Positions 10,366 through 20,911 are shown, numbered from the stretch's first letter. The stretch is 64,000 bases of DNA from Cupriavidus gilardii (GCF_013314895.1 NZ_JABTYE010000001.1:248001-312000); one strand, 5' to 3'. Made by a program: numbers and translations. The notes: a model not told the origin generated them from the letters alone.

Positions 10366-11799
10366 TCAGGAGATGGTGGCTTCAGCGAATACGTTGACGC
10401 CCGTGGCGTCGACATAGACCTGGTGGTCGGTCGACTGCTCGGGCAGCAGACTCAGCATCTTCGCTTCATCGCGATAGATCAGGTACCACTCGAGCAGATG
10501 CTCCATCCCGTATCGCTCCGGATTGCTCGAATGGACGTTGGTGACCAGCACCCGCCCGCCCGGGCGCGTGCGCGCGGCGAAATGGTTCAGCAGCCGGGCG
10601 CAGACCTTGTCGGACAGATAGTCGAACAGGCCGGCGCAATAGACCGCGTCGAACTCGCGTACCGAGGGGTCCTCGACCGCGATACGGCGCTTGAGCAGCT
10701 CGTGCACCGACTCGTGCACCATCTCGACCTGCATGGTGCGGCCCGCCTCCCGGGCGGCCCGATGGATCGAACCGCGAGTGAATTCGAGCGTCTCTTCGCT
10801 GAAGTCGACCAGCTGGAACGACAGCCGCTCCGGCTCGCCGTATTCGCGCGCAAAGCGCTGGATTTCGAAGGCCGGGCCGCAGCCGACGTTGAGCACCCGG
10901 AACGGGCGCCCCGCCGCACGGGCGCTGTCCGCCTGTCGGCTGAGGAACTCGACCAGCAGGTCGATGCGGTTGCGGTGCGCGGTGGCGACCGCCGCCTTCA
11001 GGAAGGCCGTATTGACGATCTGGAAGTAGGTGGTGGGCCCTTGCTGCGGATCGCTCAGGATCTGGTTGACCATCTCGTAGTCGCCGGCGTAGCCCAGCGG
11101 CTTGGTGAAGGTGCGATAGACGAAGGGCGCGCGCAGCAGCAGCGGATGCAGCGCCGATTGCGCATAGGTGCGATGCACCGGCGCGAGCTCGACATCGACG
11201 CGCTCCGCCTCCCCTTCCAGCCGGTCCAGGTACGACTTGACCTTCACCATGATTGGCGTGGCCAGCTCCTGGAACACGTCCTCGCGCAAGCGGCCGTCCA
11301 CCTTGGGCAGGCTTTCGGTCAGGTCCACCTGCTCGACCCAGCGCGACACCTCGGACAGGAAGGCGCGCATCTCGTTGACGGCGATCTGGTAATCGCGGCG
11401 GATGTTGAAGCGCGTGTCCCAGTCGCTGACGAACAGCTCCGCCTCGCGGCCCACCGAGCGCGGCTCGTTGGGCAGGTCGCTCAGCTCGCGCCATTCGTCG
11501 ATCAGCGTCAGCGAGACCACCGCCGTGAGACCGGTATTGACCAGGCTCATCACCACCGCTTTGCCAAGATAGGCGTTCTTGGCCCCGATCCTCACGCTCA
11601 GGTCGCTCAATACCTCGCTGACCTGGACAATCGAGTACGGGTTATAGACTTCCATCACCAGAGATTTTCTCTGGAGATTAATGATCGTGCCCCGCACCTG
11701 CTCGCCCTGCGAGTTGCGGAAGCTGACCACCGGATCAATTTGCGTTTGGGAGTACACGGTTTTGCGCCAGGGAAAATCCGAAGAATGCGGCTGGCTCAT
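10366..11799 (-). CDS. phcB: PhcB-like SAM-dependent methyltransferase (quorum signal synthase)
   Basis: PhcB makes the 3-hydroxypalmitate or 3-hydroxymyristate methyl ester signal, presumably by SAM-dependent methylation. The 477-residue protein has a class I methyltransferase core at about 298-460. Motif I is VLNVGCGPAFEIQ near 302-314, and VDFSEETLEF at 331-340 occupies the motif II position. A helical middle region lies at about 130-290. The N-terminal 110 residues are beta-rich (SFRNSQGEQVRGTIINLQ and following) and resemble a PilZ-like barrel without the canonical RxxxR and DxSxxG motifs; that resemblance is inference. It is first in phcB-phcS-phcR-phcQ, which together with the fold supports the name. 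Confidence 0.85.
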   Translation of the reverse strand: MSQPHSSDFPWRKTVYSQTQIDPVVSFRNSQGEQVRGTIINLQRKSLVMEVYNPYSIVQVSEVLSDLSVRIGAKNAYLGKAVVMSLVNTGLTAVVSLTLIDEWRELSDLPNEPRSVGREAELFVSDWDTRFNIRRDYQIAVNEMRAFLSEVSRWVEQVDLTESLPKVDGRLREDVFQELATPIMVKVKSYLDRLEGEAERVDVELAPVHRTYAQSALHPLLLRAPFVYRTFTKPLGYAGDYEMVNQILSDPQQGPTTYFQIVNTAFLKAAVATAHRNRIDLLVEFLSRQADSARAAGRPFRVLNVGCGPAFEIQRFAREYGEPERLSFQLVDFSEETLEFTRGSIHRAAREAGRTMQVEMVHESVHELLKRRIAVEDPSVREFDAVYCAGLFDYLSDKVCARLLNHFAARTRPGGRVLVTNVHSSNPERYGMEHLLEWYLIYRDEAKMLSLLPEQSTDHQVYVDATGVNVFAEATIS

Positions 11800-12263
11800 G
11801 CCGACACAGGGGTCGGAACGGTCCGGCGCGGCATGGGCGAAGGAACTCGCGAACGGCTCGGCGAAGGCGATGCGCGGAAACTAGGGGTTGGGCATACGCT
11901 TGCGATCCTGATCGGGAAGTGAGCGGCGAAGGGCAGGCTGCGGGACTGCCGCGGGGCCAACGACAGGCCGATGCGGGCCAGCAGCCTGACCGAAAGCCGG
12001 CCGGCAGCGGCCTCGAACGCGAGCGGGCGACGGCGGCCCCGGTCTCGCTCCCGGGGCCGCCAGGTGCGAATCAGCGACCGATTGTACTGTGGGCCCCTGT
12101 CACGGACAACGACCCTCATCCCAACGAGGGGGAGCCGCCCCACATGCCCCCCACCGCGGGAGGGTTGCCGCCAATGAAAAAGGGCCGGATGAAACCGGCC
12201 CTCGAACGGCAATGATGGCAATGCCGATGCGGGAATGCGGATGCGCACCGGGGCGCCCCGGCA
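11800..12263. other. Intergenic region upstream of phcB
   Basis: About 460 bp separate the phcB start from the yceI stop on the same strand. The part nearest yceI holds that gene's terminator (12177-12202). The rest must contain the phc operon promoter. I see no clear sigma-70 -35/-10 pair, no coding region with recognisable product, and no strong palindrome. Open frames on both strands here have no family features. Confidence 0.5.
12177..12202 (-). terminator. Intrinsic terminator downstream of the yceI genes
   Basis: An 8-bp GC-rich stem (12181-12188 with 12195-12202) and a 6-base loop are followed, read on the minus strand, by five T residues (12177-12181). It lies 62 bp past the yceI stop at 12264. 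Confidence 0.85.
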
Positions 12264-12854
12264 TCAGTCGGCCCGCACGCCCTCGACCTGGATCGCCAGC
12301 TTGACCTCGGGCTTGAAGCCCATCTTGATGCCGTAGTCGATGCCGAAGTCGGCGCGGTTGAAGGTGGCATAGGCGTCCGCACCGCAGGCCTCGCGCTTGA
12401 GCATCGGATGCTGGATGCACTTGAACTCGCGGATCTCCAGCTTGACCGGCTTGGACACGCCGCGCAGCGTCAGCACGCCGTCGACCTCGGTGGGCACATC
12501 GCCGGCGAACTTCGAGAACTTGCCCTTGTAGGTCGCCTCGGGATAGGCCTGCACGTCGAACATGTCGGGACTCTTGGCGTGCTCGTTCATCTTGCCGTGG
12601 CCGAAGTCGATCGACGCGGTATCGATCTTGATGTCCAGCGTGCCGGTCCTGGCGGCGCGGTCCAGCGTGACGACGCCGCTGGACTTCTCGAACTTGCCGC
12701 GCCACTTGGACAGCCCGCCCAGGTGATCGGCCTCGAAGCTCGGATACGTATGGGTCGGATCGAGGTTGTAGGTCACGGCGGCAGCCGAGGCAAGGCCAGC
12801 GAAGGCGGTGGCGGAAGCGGCGGCGAGGATGGCGGCGGCGGTACGCAGTTTCAT
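12264..12854 (-). CDS. YceI family periplasmic lipid-binding-like protein (first copy)
   Basis: YceI proteins are secreted lipocalin-like beta-barrels that bind isoprenoid or polyisoprenoid lipids. They are often co-encoded with cytochrome b561. This 196-residue protein has a clear signal peptide (MKLRTAAAILAAAS..., cleavage after about residue 22-25). The family N-terminus YNLDPTHTYPSFEADH follows, then the conserved GGLSKWRGKFEKSSG. I chose the ATG at 12854, with a GGAGAA ribosome binding site, over a long in-frame extension with no family similarity. It is the distal gene of cybB-yceI-yceI. Its substrate is unknown. Confidence 0.92.
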   Translation of the reverse strand: MKLRTAAAILAAASATAFAGLASAAAVTYNLDPTHTYPSFEADHLGGLSKWRGKFEKSSGVVTLDRAARTGTLDIKIDTASIDFGHGKMNEHAKSPDMFDVQAYPEATYKGKFSKFAGDVPTEVDGVLTLRGVSKPVKLEIREFKCIQHPMLKREACGADAYATFNRADFGIDYGIKMGFKPEVKLAIQVEGVRAD

Positions 12855-12987
12855 GGGTTCTCCGGTAAGCGGTTGGGTTCGCCGGGTTGGTCCGGCGACG
12901 ATGGTAACGGTGGTTTCAGGGTGAGATCGCGAATCCGGGACAATGCCGGGGACAATGCCTCGGGGCAGTGCTTCGGGCGGTGCGGGT

Positions 12988-13560
12988 TCAGGACCGGGCG
13001 TTCGTGACGAGACGGAACTTGATCTGGACCTCGTCGGCGACCACCGAGGTGTCCTTCCACTCGCCCTCGCCGATATTGAAGACGCTGCGCTTGATCGGCA
13101 GGACCCCCTCGAAGACCTGGTTGGCACCTTCCTGGCGATAGGTCGCGGGCACCACCACGTCCACGGTCTTGCCCTTGATGGTCAGCTTGCCCGCGACATC
13201 GAACTTGCCGGCCGCGGCGGGCTTGATGCCGGTCGATTCGAACACTGCCTTGGGAAAGCGCGCAGCATCGAACCAGTCCTTGCCCTTGACCTCCTTGGTG
13301 GTAGCGGCATCGCCGATCTCGAAGCTCGCCACGTCGATCTCGACCTTGGCGCTGGAGGCGGCCAGCTTGGCCGGATCGAAGTCCACCGCGGCGGCAAATC
13401 GCTTGAACTTGCCTTCCATCGGCACGCCGATCTGGCGCGCGACGGCGGTCACCGAGCTCTTGCCGGCATCGAGTTGCGCGGCGGCGAGATTGGCGGCAAA
13501 TCCGGCGCAGGCCAGCGACGCGGCCAGCAGCAAGGCACCGGGACGGGGAATACGTTTCAT
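12988..13560 (-). CDS. YceI family periplasmic protein (second copy)
   Basis: This 190-residue exported protein has a signal peptide (basic MKRIPRPG, hydrophobic LLLAASLACAGFAANLA, cleavage near residue 28). The YceI barrel follows, with LDAGKSSVTAVARQIGVPMEGKF instead of the DxxHS start of canonical members. It retains VDVASFEIGDAATTKEVKGKDWF near 75-98. It is clearly divergent from the copy just downstream, so the pair is an old duplication rather than a recent one. It lies 133 bp upstream of the first copy and 94 bp downstream of cybB. Confidence 0.9.
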   Translation of the reverse strand: MKRIPRPGALLLAASLACAGFAANLAAAQLDAGKSSVTAVARQIGVPMEGKFKRFAAAVDFDPAKLAASSAKVEIDVASFEIGDAATTKEVKGKDWFDAARFPKAVFESTGIKPAAAGKFDVAGKLTIKGKTVDVVVPATYRQEGANQVFEGVLPIKRSVFNIGEGEWKDTSVVADEVQIKFRLVTNARS

Positions 13561-13654
13561 CGAGGGCTCCTCGTTTTGATTCGGTCAATGCGGAACAACG
13601 GGAATCGGGCGGCTTCTCACGGATTCTGGGGATTCTCGCGGTTTTTCGCCGGAC

Positions 13655-14203
13655 TCAACGCAGGAACGGCAGCATGCGGCCGAGCGTGCCGTCGCGGTCG
13701 AGCCACTGGTGCTTCAGCGCGGCGGCGGCATGGACGACGACGATCGCGGCCATCAGATAGTTCAGCCAGATATGGGCCAACTTCAGCGTTTCCTTCAGCG
13801 CGTCGTTCGGCTCGATCAGCTGCGGCAGCGGCCACACACCCAGATAGACGACCGGCACGCCGGCGGCGAGGCTGTACAGATAGCCGGTCACCGGTACCAC
13901 CAGGATCAGCAGATAGAGCAGCCAGTGGGCGGCCTTGGCCGCGCCGGCCTGCCAGGCCGGCATGCCGGCCACCGGCGCCGGGGCGGCATGGGTCAGGCGC
14001 CAGAGCACGCGCAGCACCGCCAGCGCGAACACCGTCACGCCCAGCCATTTGTGCCAGGAGTACAGCTTGAGCTTGGTCGGCGTGAAGCCCGGGATGTCGG
14101 TCATGTAAAGACCGAGCCCGAAGGCTGCGAAGATCAGCAGTGCGATGATCCAGTGCAGACCGATCGCGGTCGCGCCATAGCGCGCGGGGGGAGTGGAACG
14201 CAT
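13655..14203 (-). CDS. Cytochrome b561 (CybB family)
   Basis: This is a 182-residue integral membrane di-haem cytochrome with four predicted helices, at about 15-35, 50-70, 92-115 and 145-165. Candidate axial histidines are in GLHWIIAL, YSWHKWLG, KAAHWLLY and LAHIWLNY, matching prokaryotic b561 proteins. Family members move electrons between the quinone pool and periplasmic acceptors, including oxidation of ubiquinol by superoxide. It is first in an apparent operon with two YceI proteins, a recurring association whose joint role is not settled. Confidence 0.92.
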   Translation of the reverse strand: MRSTPPARYGATAIGLHWIIALLIFAAFGLGLYMTDIPGFTPTKLKLYSWHKWLGVTVFALAVLRVLWRLTHAAPAPVAGMPAWQAGAAKAAHWLLYLLILVVPVTGYLYSLAAGVPVVYLGVWPLPQLIEPNDALKETLKLAHIWLNYLMAAIVVVHAAAALKHQWLDRDGTLGRMLPFLR

Positions 14204-14373
14204 CGATGAAATCCGGCTTCGGTCTTTATTCTTTCGGCAGACGCTGTTAATTCTCGCATTATTGCGTCCGGAAAGTGACGTCGGGAAGGCGGAAGTTCAT
14301 TGAGTCGTTCAAAGCATTTGAAGGCTATGTCTGTGCGGAACTTGCGGGCGATCCATCAAGACCGTGAATTTCC

Positions 14374-14775
14374 TCAGGCCAGCCAGTTTTCATACCGCAA
14401 ATCCGGCACGCGGGAAAACTCGGACACGTTGTCGGTCACGAGCACAGCGTCGATCGCGAGGGCATGCGCGGCGATCAACATATCGTTGGCGCCTATCGGC
14501 TGGCCGCAACGCTCCAGACCGGCACGCAAGCGGCCATAGTGGCGATCGACGTCGCCATCGAGCGGCAGCACGCGAAGGGTGCTCAGGGCCTGTTCCACTC
14601 GGCGTGCCAACTCGGCAGAGCCTTTCTTGGCAACACCAAAGCGCAATTCAGCGGCCACGACAATGGACGTGCACAACGCCGCGGCGTCCATCGTCCCGAT
14701 ACGCGCGGCACAAGCGCCGCGCGTATCTCGCAGGGCGACCGACACGATGTTCGTGTCGAGCAGATAAAAGGGCAT
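14374..14775 (-). CDS. vapC: VapC-type PIN-domain ribonuclease toxin
   Basis: This is a 133-residue PIN-domain protein, the usual size of VapC. The acidic metal-binding residues are all present: Asp7 (LLDTNIVS), Glu43 (AAELRFG), Asp98 (GANDMLIA) and Asp115 (VTDNVSEF). VapC toxins cleave tRNA or rRNA and are neutralised by the cognate VapB. The ATG overlaps the vapB stop by one base (TGATG), so the antitoxin is translated first. Fst/vap-like pairs are often acquired horizontally, but base composition here is not obviously different from the surroundings. Confidence 0.93.
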   Translation of the reverse strand: MPFYLLDTNIVSVALRDTRGACAARIGTMDAAALCTSIVVAAELRFGVAKKGSAELARRVEQALSTLRVLPLDGDVDRHYGRLRAGLERCGQPIGANDMLIAAHALAIDAVLVTDNVSEFSRVPDLRYENWLA

Positions 14776-15017
14776 CAGAGATCTACCGGTTCGGCAGGCC
14801 GGTCATCAATGTCCGGCCACGTCTCGTCCAGCGGCTCCCATTGCGCCAGAAGCGCGCGAAACGAGGTCACGGGAATGGGTTCGATAATCAATTTGTCGCC
14901 CTCTCGACGCATGATGGCCTCTTCTCCAGGTAGCTCGAATTCGCGCGGTATCCGGACGGCCTGATTGCGGCCATTGCGGAAAAGCCGCACATGCCGGGCT
15001 TCGGTGTTCGTGGTCAT
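14775..15017 (-). CDS. vapB: VapB-type antitoxin (AbrB/SpoVT-like)
   Basis: This 80-residue antitoxin has an N-terminal swapped-hairpin DNA-binding domain. The stretch RLFRNGRNQAVRIPREF at about 10-26 is the hallmark of VapB proteins of the VagC type. The acidic C-terminal tail (ETWPDIDDRPAEPVDL) should wrap the toxin active site. I chose the ATG at 15017, which has an AAGGAG ribosome binding site, over an upstream in-frame start. A 10-bp perfect inverted repeat lies just upstream and is the likely operator for autorepression by VapBC. Confidence 0.92.
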   Translation of the reverse strand: MTTNTEARHVRLFRNGRNQAVRIPREFELPGEEAIMRREGDKLIIEPIPVTSFRALLAQWEPLDETWPDIDDRPAEPVDL

Positions 15018-15027
15018 GCTGCACTCC

Positions 15028-15053
15028 TTGGCATATGGCAAAGCATATGCCAA
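15028..15053 (-). promoter_or_regulatory. Palindromic operator candidate of vapBC
   Basis: Perfect 10-bp arms at 15028-15037 and 15044-15053 with a 6-bp spacer, AT-rich relative to the surroundings, lie 11-36 bp upstream of the vapB start. Autorepression at palindromes overlapping the promoter is established for VapBC systems. Assignment to this site is inference. Confidence 0.7.
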
Positions 15054-15177
15054 TTGCAGCGGCGGCGCCAGGCTTCCGGCCATCTGTGCGATGGTATCGA
15101 CTCGGCCCGGTTGTGAAATAGGAGGCGCGGACATCATTCGACGAAGTCCCGTAACGGTGCGTTATAGCCGGCAGGAA

Positions 15178-15202
15178 GCAAAAAGCCGCCCCATGGGCGG
15201 CT
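15178..15202 (-). terminator. Intrinsic terminator of purB
   Basis: An 8-bp GC-rich stem (15184-15191 with 15195-15202) with a 3-base loop is followed on the minus strand by five T residues (15180-15184). It lies about 50 bp past the purB stop. Confidence 0.85.
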
Positions 15203-15250
15203 CGGTGGAACAGGACGCGAGGCGCGATCCGATGCCGCGACCCTATTCCA

Positions 15251-17079
<1,829 letters not shown>

Positions 17080-17694
17080 ATGAAGCTGTACGCATCGCAG
17101 ACCAGCCCTTACGCGCGCAAGGTGCGCGTGGTGATGGCCGAGAAGAAGATCGACTATCAGATGGTCGAAGTCGACGTGTGGTCGCCGGACACGGAGATCG
17201 GTCAATTCAATCCCCTCGGCAAGGTGCCCTGCCTGGTGATGGAAGACGGCGGCGCGGTATTCGATTCACGCGTGATCGTCGAATACGTCGACACGCTGAC
17301 GCCCGTCAGCCGCATGATCCCGCAGGGCAGCCGCGAGCGGCTCGAGGTGCGCTGCTGGGAGGCGCTGGCCGACGGCCTGCTGGACGCGGCGCTGCTGGCG
17401 CGGCTGGAACACACCCAGCGCGAGCCCGCCGAACGCAGCGAGCGCTGGGTGCGCCGTCAGCTCGGCAAGATCGAAAGTGCACTGGTGGCGATGGCCAACG
17501 GCCTGGCCGATCGCAGCTGGTGCGCCGGCAACCATTACTCTCTTGCCGACGTCGCGGTCGGCTGCGCCCTGTCCTATCTGGACTTCCGCTTCCCGGACAT
17601 CGCCTGGCGCGAGCGCCATCCCAATCTGGTCGCCTTCCACGACAAGGTCAGCAAGCGCCAATCGTTCATCGATACGGAGCCGCCGCGGGGCTGA
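17080..17694 (+). CDS. Glutathione S-transferase family protein (YibF-like)
   Basis: This is a 204-residue soluble GST. The N-terminal thioredoxin-like domain (1-80) begins MKLYASQTSPYARKVRVV and contains the cis-Pro loop KVPCLV near 47 and the glutathione gamma-Glu site FDSRVIVEYVD near 62-72. The alpha-helical C-terminal domain has the conserved SLADVAVGCALSYLDFR near 154-170. The Ser/Tyr/Ala start of the active-site loop resembles YibF-type GSTs. A strong GGGGAGAAC ribosome binding site precedes the ATG. Its physiological substrate cannot be read from sequence. Confidence 0.92.
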   Translation: MKLYASQTSPYARKVRVVMAEKKIDYQMVEVDVWSPDTEIGQFNPLGKVPCLVMEDGGAVFDSRVIVEYVDTLTPVSRMIPQGSRERLEVRCWEALADGLLDAALLARLEHTQREPAERSERWVRRQLGKIESALVAMANGLADRSWCAGNHYSLADVAVGCALSYLDFRFPDIAWRERHPNLVAFHDKVSKRQSFIDTEPPRG

Positions 17695-17724
17695 ACACCT
17701 CCGGGCCCACGAACGCCACGATCG

Positions 17725-17745
17725 CGCCGTCGCTCGACGACGGCG
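17725..17745. terminator. Hairpin between convergent GST and mnmA genes
   Basis: A perfect 8-bp stem (17725-17732 with 17738-17745) with a 5-base loop lies in the 60-bp gap between the two convergent stop codons. There is no U-run in either direction, so it may act with Rho or as a 3' stabiliser rather than as a classical terminator. Confidence 0.4.
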
Positions 17746-17754
17746 TGGGCGGCA

Positions 17755-18903
17755 TCACTGGATGATGCCCCCGCCCAGGCAAACCTCGCCGTCGTACAGC
17801 ACCGCGGATTGCCCGGGCGTGACGGCCCACTGCGCCTCGTGGAAGCGCAGCCGCAGGTTGTCGCCATCGACCGCGTCGACCACGCACGGCGCATCGCTCT
17901 GCCGATAGCGCGTCTTGGCGCTGAGCGCCGTGCCCGCGAGCGGCGCTTCGCCGGCAACCCACGACAGGTCGGCCGCGCGCAACGTCGACGACAGCAGCCA
18001 CGGATGATCGTGCCCCTGCACCACGTACAGCGTGTTCGATGCCATGTCCTTGCGCGCGACGTACCAGGCATCGCCGCTGCCATCGCGGCTGCCACCGAGG
18101 CCGATGCCCTTGCGCTGGCCCAGCGTGTAGAACGCCAGGCCGATATGCTCGCCCACCACCTTGCCGTCAGGCGTTTTCATCGGACCGGGCTTGGTCGGCA
18201 GATAGCGATTCAGAAAATCCCGGAATGGACGCTCGCCAATAAAGCAGATCCCGGTGGAATCCTTCTTCTTTGCATTGGGCAGGCCGATTTCCGCAGCGAT
18301 CTCGCGGACCTGGGTCTTCGGGATCTCGCCCAGCGGGAACAGCGTGCGCGATAGCTGCACCTGGTTCAGCCGGTGCAGGAAGTAGCTCTGGTCCTTGGTA
18401 TGGTCCAGCGCCTTCAGCAGTTCGAAGCGGCCGTGCTCGCCCTGGCGCACGCGCGCATAGTGGCCGGTGGCGATGCGCTCGGCGCCGAGCGACATCGCAT
18501 GGTCCAGGAAGGCCTTGAACTTGATCTCGGCGTTGCATAGCACGTCGGGATTGGGCGTGCGCCCGGCCGAATACTCCCGCAGGAAATCGGCGAACACGCG
18601 GTCCTTGTACTCGGCGGCGAAGTTGACCGCCTCGACGTCGACGCCGATCAGGTCGGCCACCGACACCACGTCGAGCCAGTCCTGGCGCGTCGAGCAGTAC
18701 TCGCTGTCGTCGTCGTCCTCCCAGTTCTTCATGAACAGGCCGACCACCTCGTAGCCCTGCTGCTTGAGCAGCCAGGCGGTGACCGACGAGTCCACGCCGC
18801 CCGACATGCCGACCACCACGCGTTCGCCGCGGCCGATGCCGGGATTCAGTTCGGGGCGGGCCGAAGTGACGTCGCTCGTGACGGCGCTCGTGACGGCGCT
18901 CAT
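17755..18903 (-). CDS. mnmA: tRNA-specific 2-thiouridylase MnmA
   Basis: MnmA installs the 2-thio group on U34 of tRNA-Lys, -Glu and -Gln. The 382-residue protein has the ATP-pyrophosphatase loop [10 protein letters not shown] at 32-41 and the catalytic cysteines Cys123 (NPDVLCN) and Cys220 ([10 protein letters not shown]). The C-terminal part has the HDHPWLLS and RYRQSDAP segments. The first 15 residues are a short tandem repeat ([12 protein letters not shown]) encoded by near-identical 12-bp units and are not conserved. The ATG overlaps the nudJ stop as ATGA. nudJ-mnmA is the same pair as ymfB-trmU in E. coli. Confidence 0.97.
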   Translation of the reverse strand: MSAVTSAVTSDVTSARPELNPGIGRGERVVVGMSGGVDSSVTAWLLKQQGYEVVGLFMKNWEDDDDSEYCSTRQDWLDVVSVADLIGVDVEAVNFAAEYKDRVFADFLREYSAGRTPNPDVLCNAEIKFKAFLDHAMSLGAERIATGHYARVRQGEHGRFELLKALDHTKDQSYFLHRLNQVQLSRTLFPLGEIPKTQVREIAAEIGLPNAKKKDSTGICFIGERPFRDFLNRYLPTKPGPMKTPDGKVVGEHIGLAFYTLGQRKGIGLGGSRDGSGDAWYVARKDMASNTLYVVQGHDHPWLLSSTLRAADLSWVAGEAPLAGTALSAKTRYRQSDAPCVVDAVDGDNLRLRFHEAQWAVTPGQSAVLYDGEVCLGGGIIQ

Positions 18904-19403
18904 GGCAGCGCTCCCTGCATCAACGCCGACGGATGCGTGTACAGCGCGTCGAGCGCGAAGCGCTTGCCGGCTAGATAGTCCTCGACACAGGCCAGCACCA
19001 GCGGCGAGCGATGGCGTTCCGGGCAGGCGCGGATCTCGTCGGCGCTGAGCCAGACGGTGCGCACGATGCCGGTATCGAGCGGGCGGCCGCTGTCGAGCGG
19101 ACCCAGATCGCCGGTAAAGGCGAAGCGCACATAGGTGATGTCGCCCTCGGGATGCTGGCCGGTCGGCGAGGTCACCGAGCCCGCCAGATAGCAACCGAGC
19201 AGCGCGCGCGGCTCGAAGCTGTGCGCCGTTTCTTCCAGCGTTTCGCGGATCACGGCGCGCACCAGGCTCTCGCCCGGATCCAGATGGCCGGCAGGTTGGT
19301 TCAGCTTCAGGCCGTCGCGGGTTTCTTCTTCGACCAGCAGGAAGCGGCCGCCGCGTTCGATCACGGCCGCCACGGTGACGCTGGTTTTCCAGTCTTGGGA
19401 CAT
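18900..19403 (-). CDS. nudJ: NUDIX hydrolase NudJ
   Basis: NudJ-type enzymes hydrolyse thiamine pyrophosphate precursors such as HMP-PP and other nucleoside di/triphosphates. The 167-residue protein has a Nudix box starting GHLDPGES at about residue 38 and continuing through RETLEETA. The last Gly of the consensus box is replaced by Ala. [10 protein letters not shown] matches NudJ closely. The ATG at 19403 ([11 protein letters not shown]) is preferred over the in-frame TTG three codons earlier. It is translationally coupled to mnmA by an ATGA overlap. Confidence 0.93.
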   Translation of the reverse strand: MSQDWKTSVTVAAVIERGGRFLLVEEETRDGLKLNQPAGHLDPGESLVRAVIRETLEETAHSFEPRALLGCYLAGSVTSPTGQHPEGDITYVRFAFTGDLGPLDSGRPLDTGIVRTVWLSADEIRACPERHRSPLVLACVEDYLAGKRFALDALYTHPSALMQGALP

Positions 19404-19633
19404 GATGCACAAGTTTTAGGCAATCCGGCATTCTACCGGCTGGCGCTGCGCGCTGCAGCGGGGCGCACCGCACCGGGCCCCGCGGCGAGCGTATCCCGAT
19501 CGCACCCATTGCCGTCAGATTCCTGTAAGCTGCGGAAAAATTGTGCGCTGCGCTGGACAGCGGCGCCGACAAGCGAGCCCGGATGCCTGCCCGGCCGTAG
19601 CCCGGAGCGGCACCGCAACAGGAGAAGCTGACG

Positions 19634-20755
19634 ATGCAGATCGGTATCCCGCTGGAGACACGGGCCGGCGAAGCGCGTGTCGCCGCCACCCCCGAGACCG
19701 TCAAGAAGTACGTCGCCCAAGGCCATCAGGTGCTCGTGCAAAGCGGTGCCGGTATGCGTGCCAGCTGTCCGGACGCGGCCTACGAGGCAGCCGGCGCCAG
19801 CATCGTCGATGCGGCCCGCGCGTTTGGCGCCGAACTCGTGTTGAAGGTGCGCGCGCCCGACGCGCAGGAACTCGCGCAGATCCGGCCCGGCACCGCGCTG
19901 GTCGGCATGCTCGACCCGTTCGATGCCGACAACAATGCGCGCATGGCCGCCGCGGGCATCGTCGCCTTCGCGCTCGAGGCCGCGCCGCGCACGACCCGCG
20001 CGCAAAGCATGGACGTGCTGTCCTCGCAGGCCAATATCGCCGGCTACAAGGCCGTGCTCGTCGCCGCCAATCACTACCAGCGCTTCATGCCGATGCTGAT
20101 GACCGCCGCCGGTACGGTCAAGGCCGCGCGCGTGCTGATCCTCGGCGCCGGCGTGGCCGGGCTGCAGGCGATCGCGACCGCGAAACGGCTGGGCGCGGTG
20201 ATCGAGGCCTCCGACGTGCGGCCCGCGGTCAAGGAACAGATCGAATCGCTGGGCGCGAAGTTTCTCGACGTGCCATTCGAAACCGACGAGGAGCGCGAGA
20301 TCGCGCAAGGCGTCGGCGGCTATGCGCGGCCGATGCCGGCGGGCTGGATGCAGCGCCAGGCGGCGCTCGTGCACGAGCGCGCGAAGCAGGCCGATATCGT
20401 CATCACGACCGCGCTGATCCCGGGCCGACGCGCGCCGGTGCTGCTGAAGGAAGAAACCGTGCAGGCGATGAAACCGGGCTCGGTGGTGGTCGACCTGGCT
20501 GCCGCGCAAGGCGGCAACTGCCCGTTGACCGTGGCCGACGAAGTGGTCGAGCGCCATGGCGTGACGCTGGTCGGCTACACCAATCTGGCCAGCATGGTCG
20601 CGGCCGACGCCTCGGCACTGTACGCGCGCAACGTGCTCGACTTCCTCAAGCTGATCGTCGACAAGGACGGCAAGCTGACAATCAACCCGGAAGACGATAT
20701 CGTCGCGGCCTGCCTGATCAGCAAGGACGGGGCGCTGGCCCGCCAGGCCGCCTGA
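19634..20755 (+). CDS. pntAA: NAD(P) transhydrogenase subunit alpha, part 1 (PntAA)
   Basis: PntAA is the NAD(H)-binding domain I of the proton-translocating transhydrogenase, which makes NADPH at the expense of proton-motive force. The 373-residue soluble protein starts [21 protein letters not shown] and has the dinucleotide loop [18 protein letters not shown] near 172-189. The mobile loop region lies near 225-240 (GYARPMPAG). The three-subunit layout (pntAA, pntAB, pntB) is typical of alpha/beta-proteobacteria. Here two unrelated genes, panD and a HAD-family gene, lie between pntAA and pntAB. Confidence 0.97.
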   Translation: MQIGIPLETRAGEARVAATPETVKKYVAQGHQVLVQSGAGMRASCPDAAYEAAGASIVDAARAFGAELVLKVRAPDAQELAQIRPGTALVGMLDPFDADNNARMAAAGIVAFALEAAPRTTRAQSMDVLSSQANIAGYKAVLVAANHYQRFMPMLMTAAGTVKAARVLILGAGVAGLQAIATAKRLGAVIEASDVRPAVKEQIESLGAKFLDVPFETDEEREIAQGVGGYARPMPAGWMQRQAALVHERAKQADIVITTALIPGRRAPVLLKEETVQAMKPGSVVVDLAAAQGGNCPLTVADEVVERHGVTLVGYTNLASMVAADASALYARNVLDFLKLIVDKDGKLTINPEDDIVAACLISKDGALARQAA

Positions 20756-20911
20756 GCGGCTGCCGGCGCGGCGCTGCCTGTGCGATCGGCGCGCCGGCCG
20801 CGCCGACCCTCCAATCGATTCAACCCGCGCCCATCCCGGGCGCGTTTTCACGGTGCCGCGGCCAACGTTCGAGCCGTCGCGGCGCCAGCATCAACGAAGG
20901 AAAGCAACACC

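Noticed and set aside
11796..12248. 150-codon minus-strand frame upstream of phcB
   Set aside because: It is Arg/Pro-rich, has no family features and overlaps a terminator.
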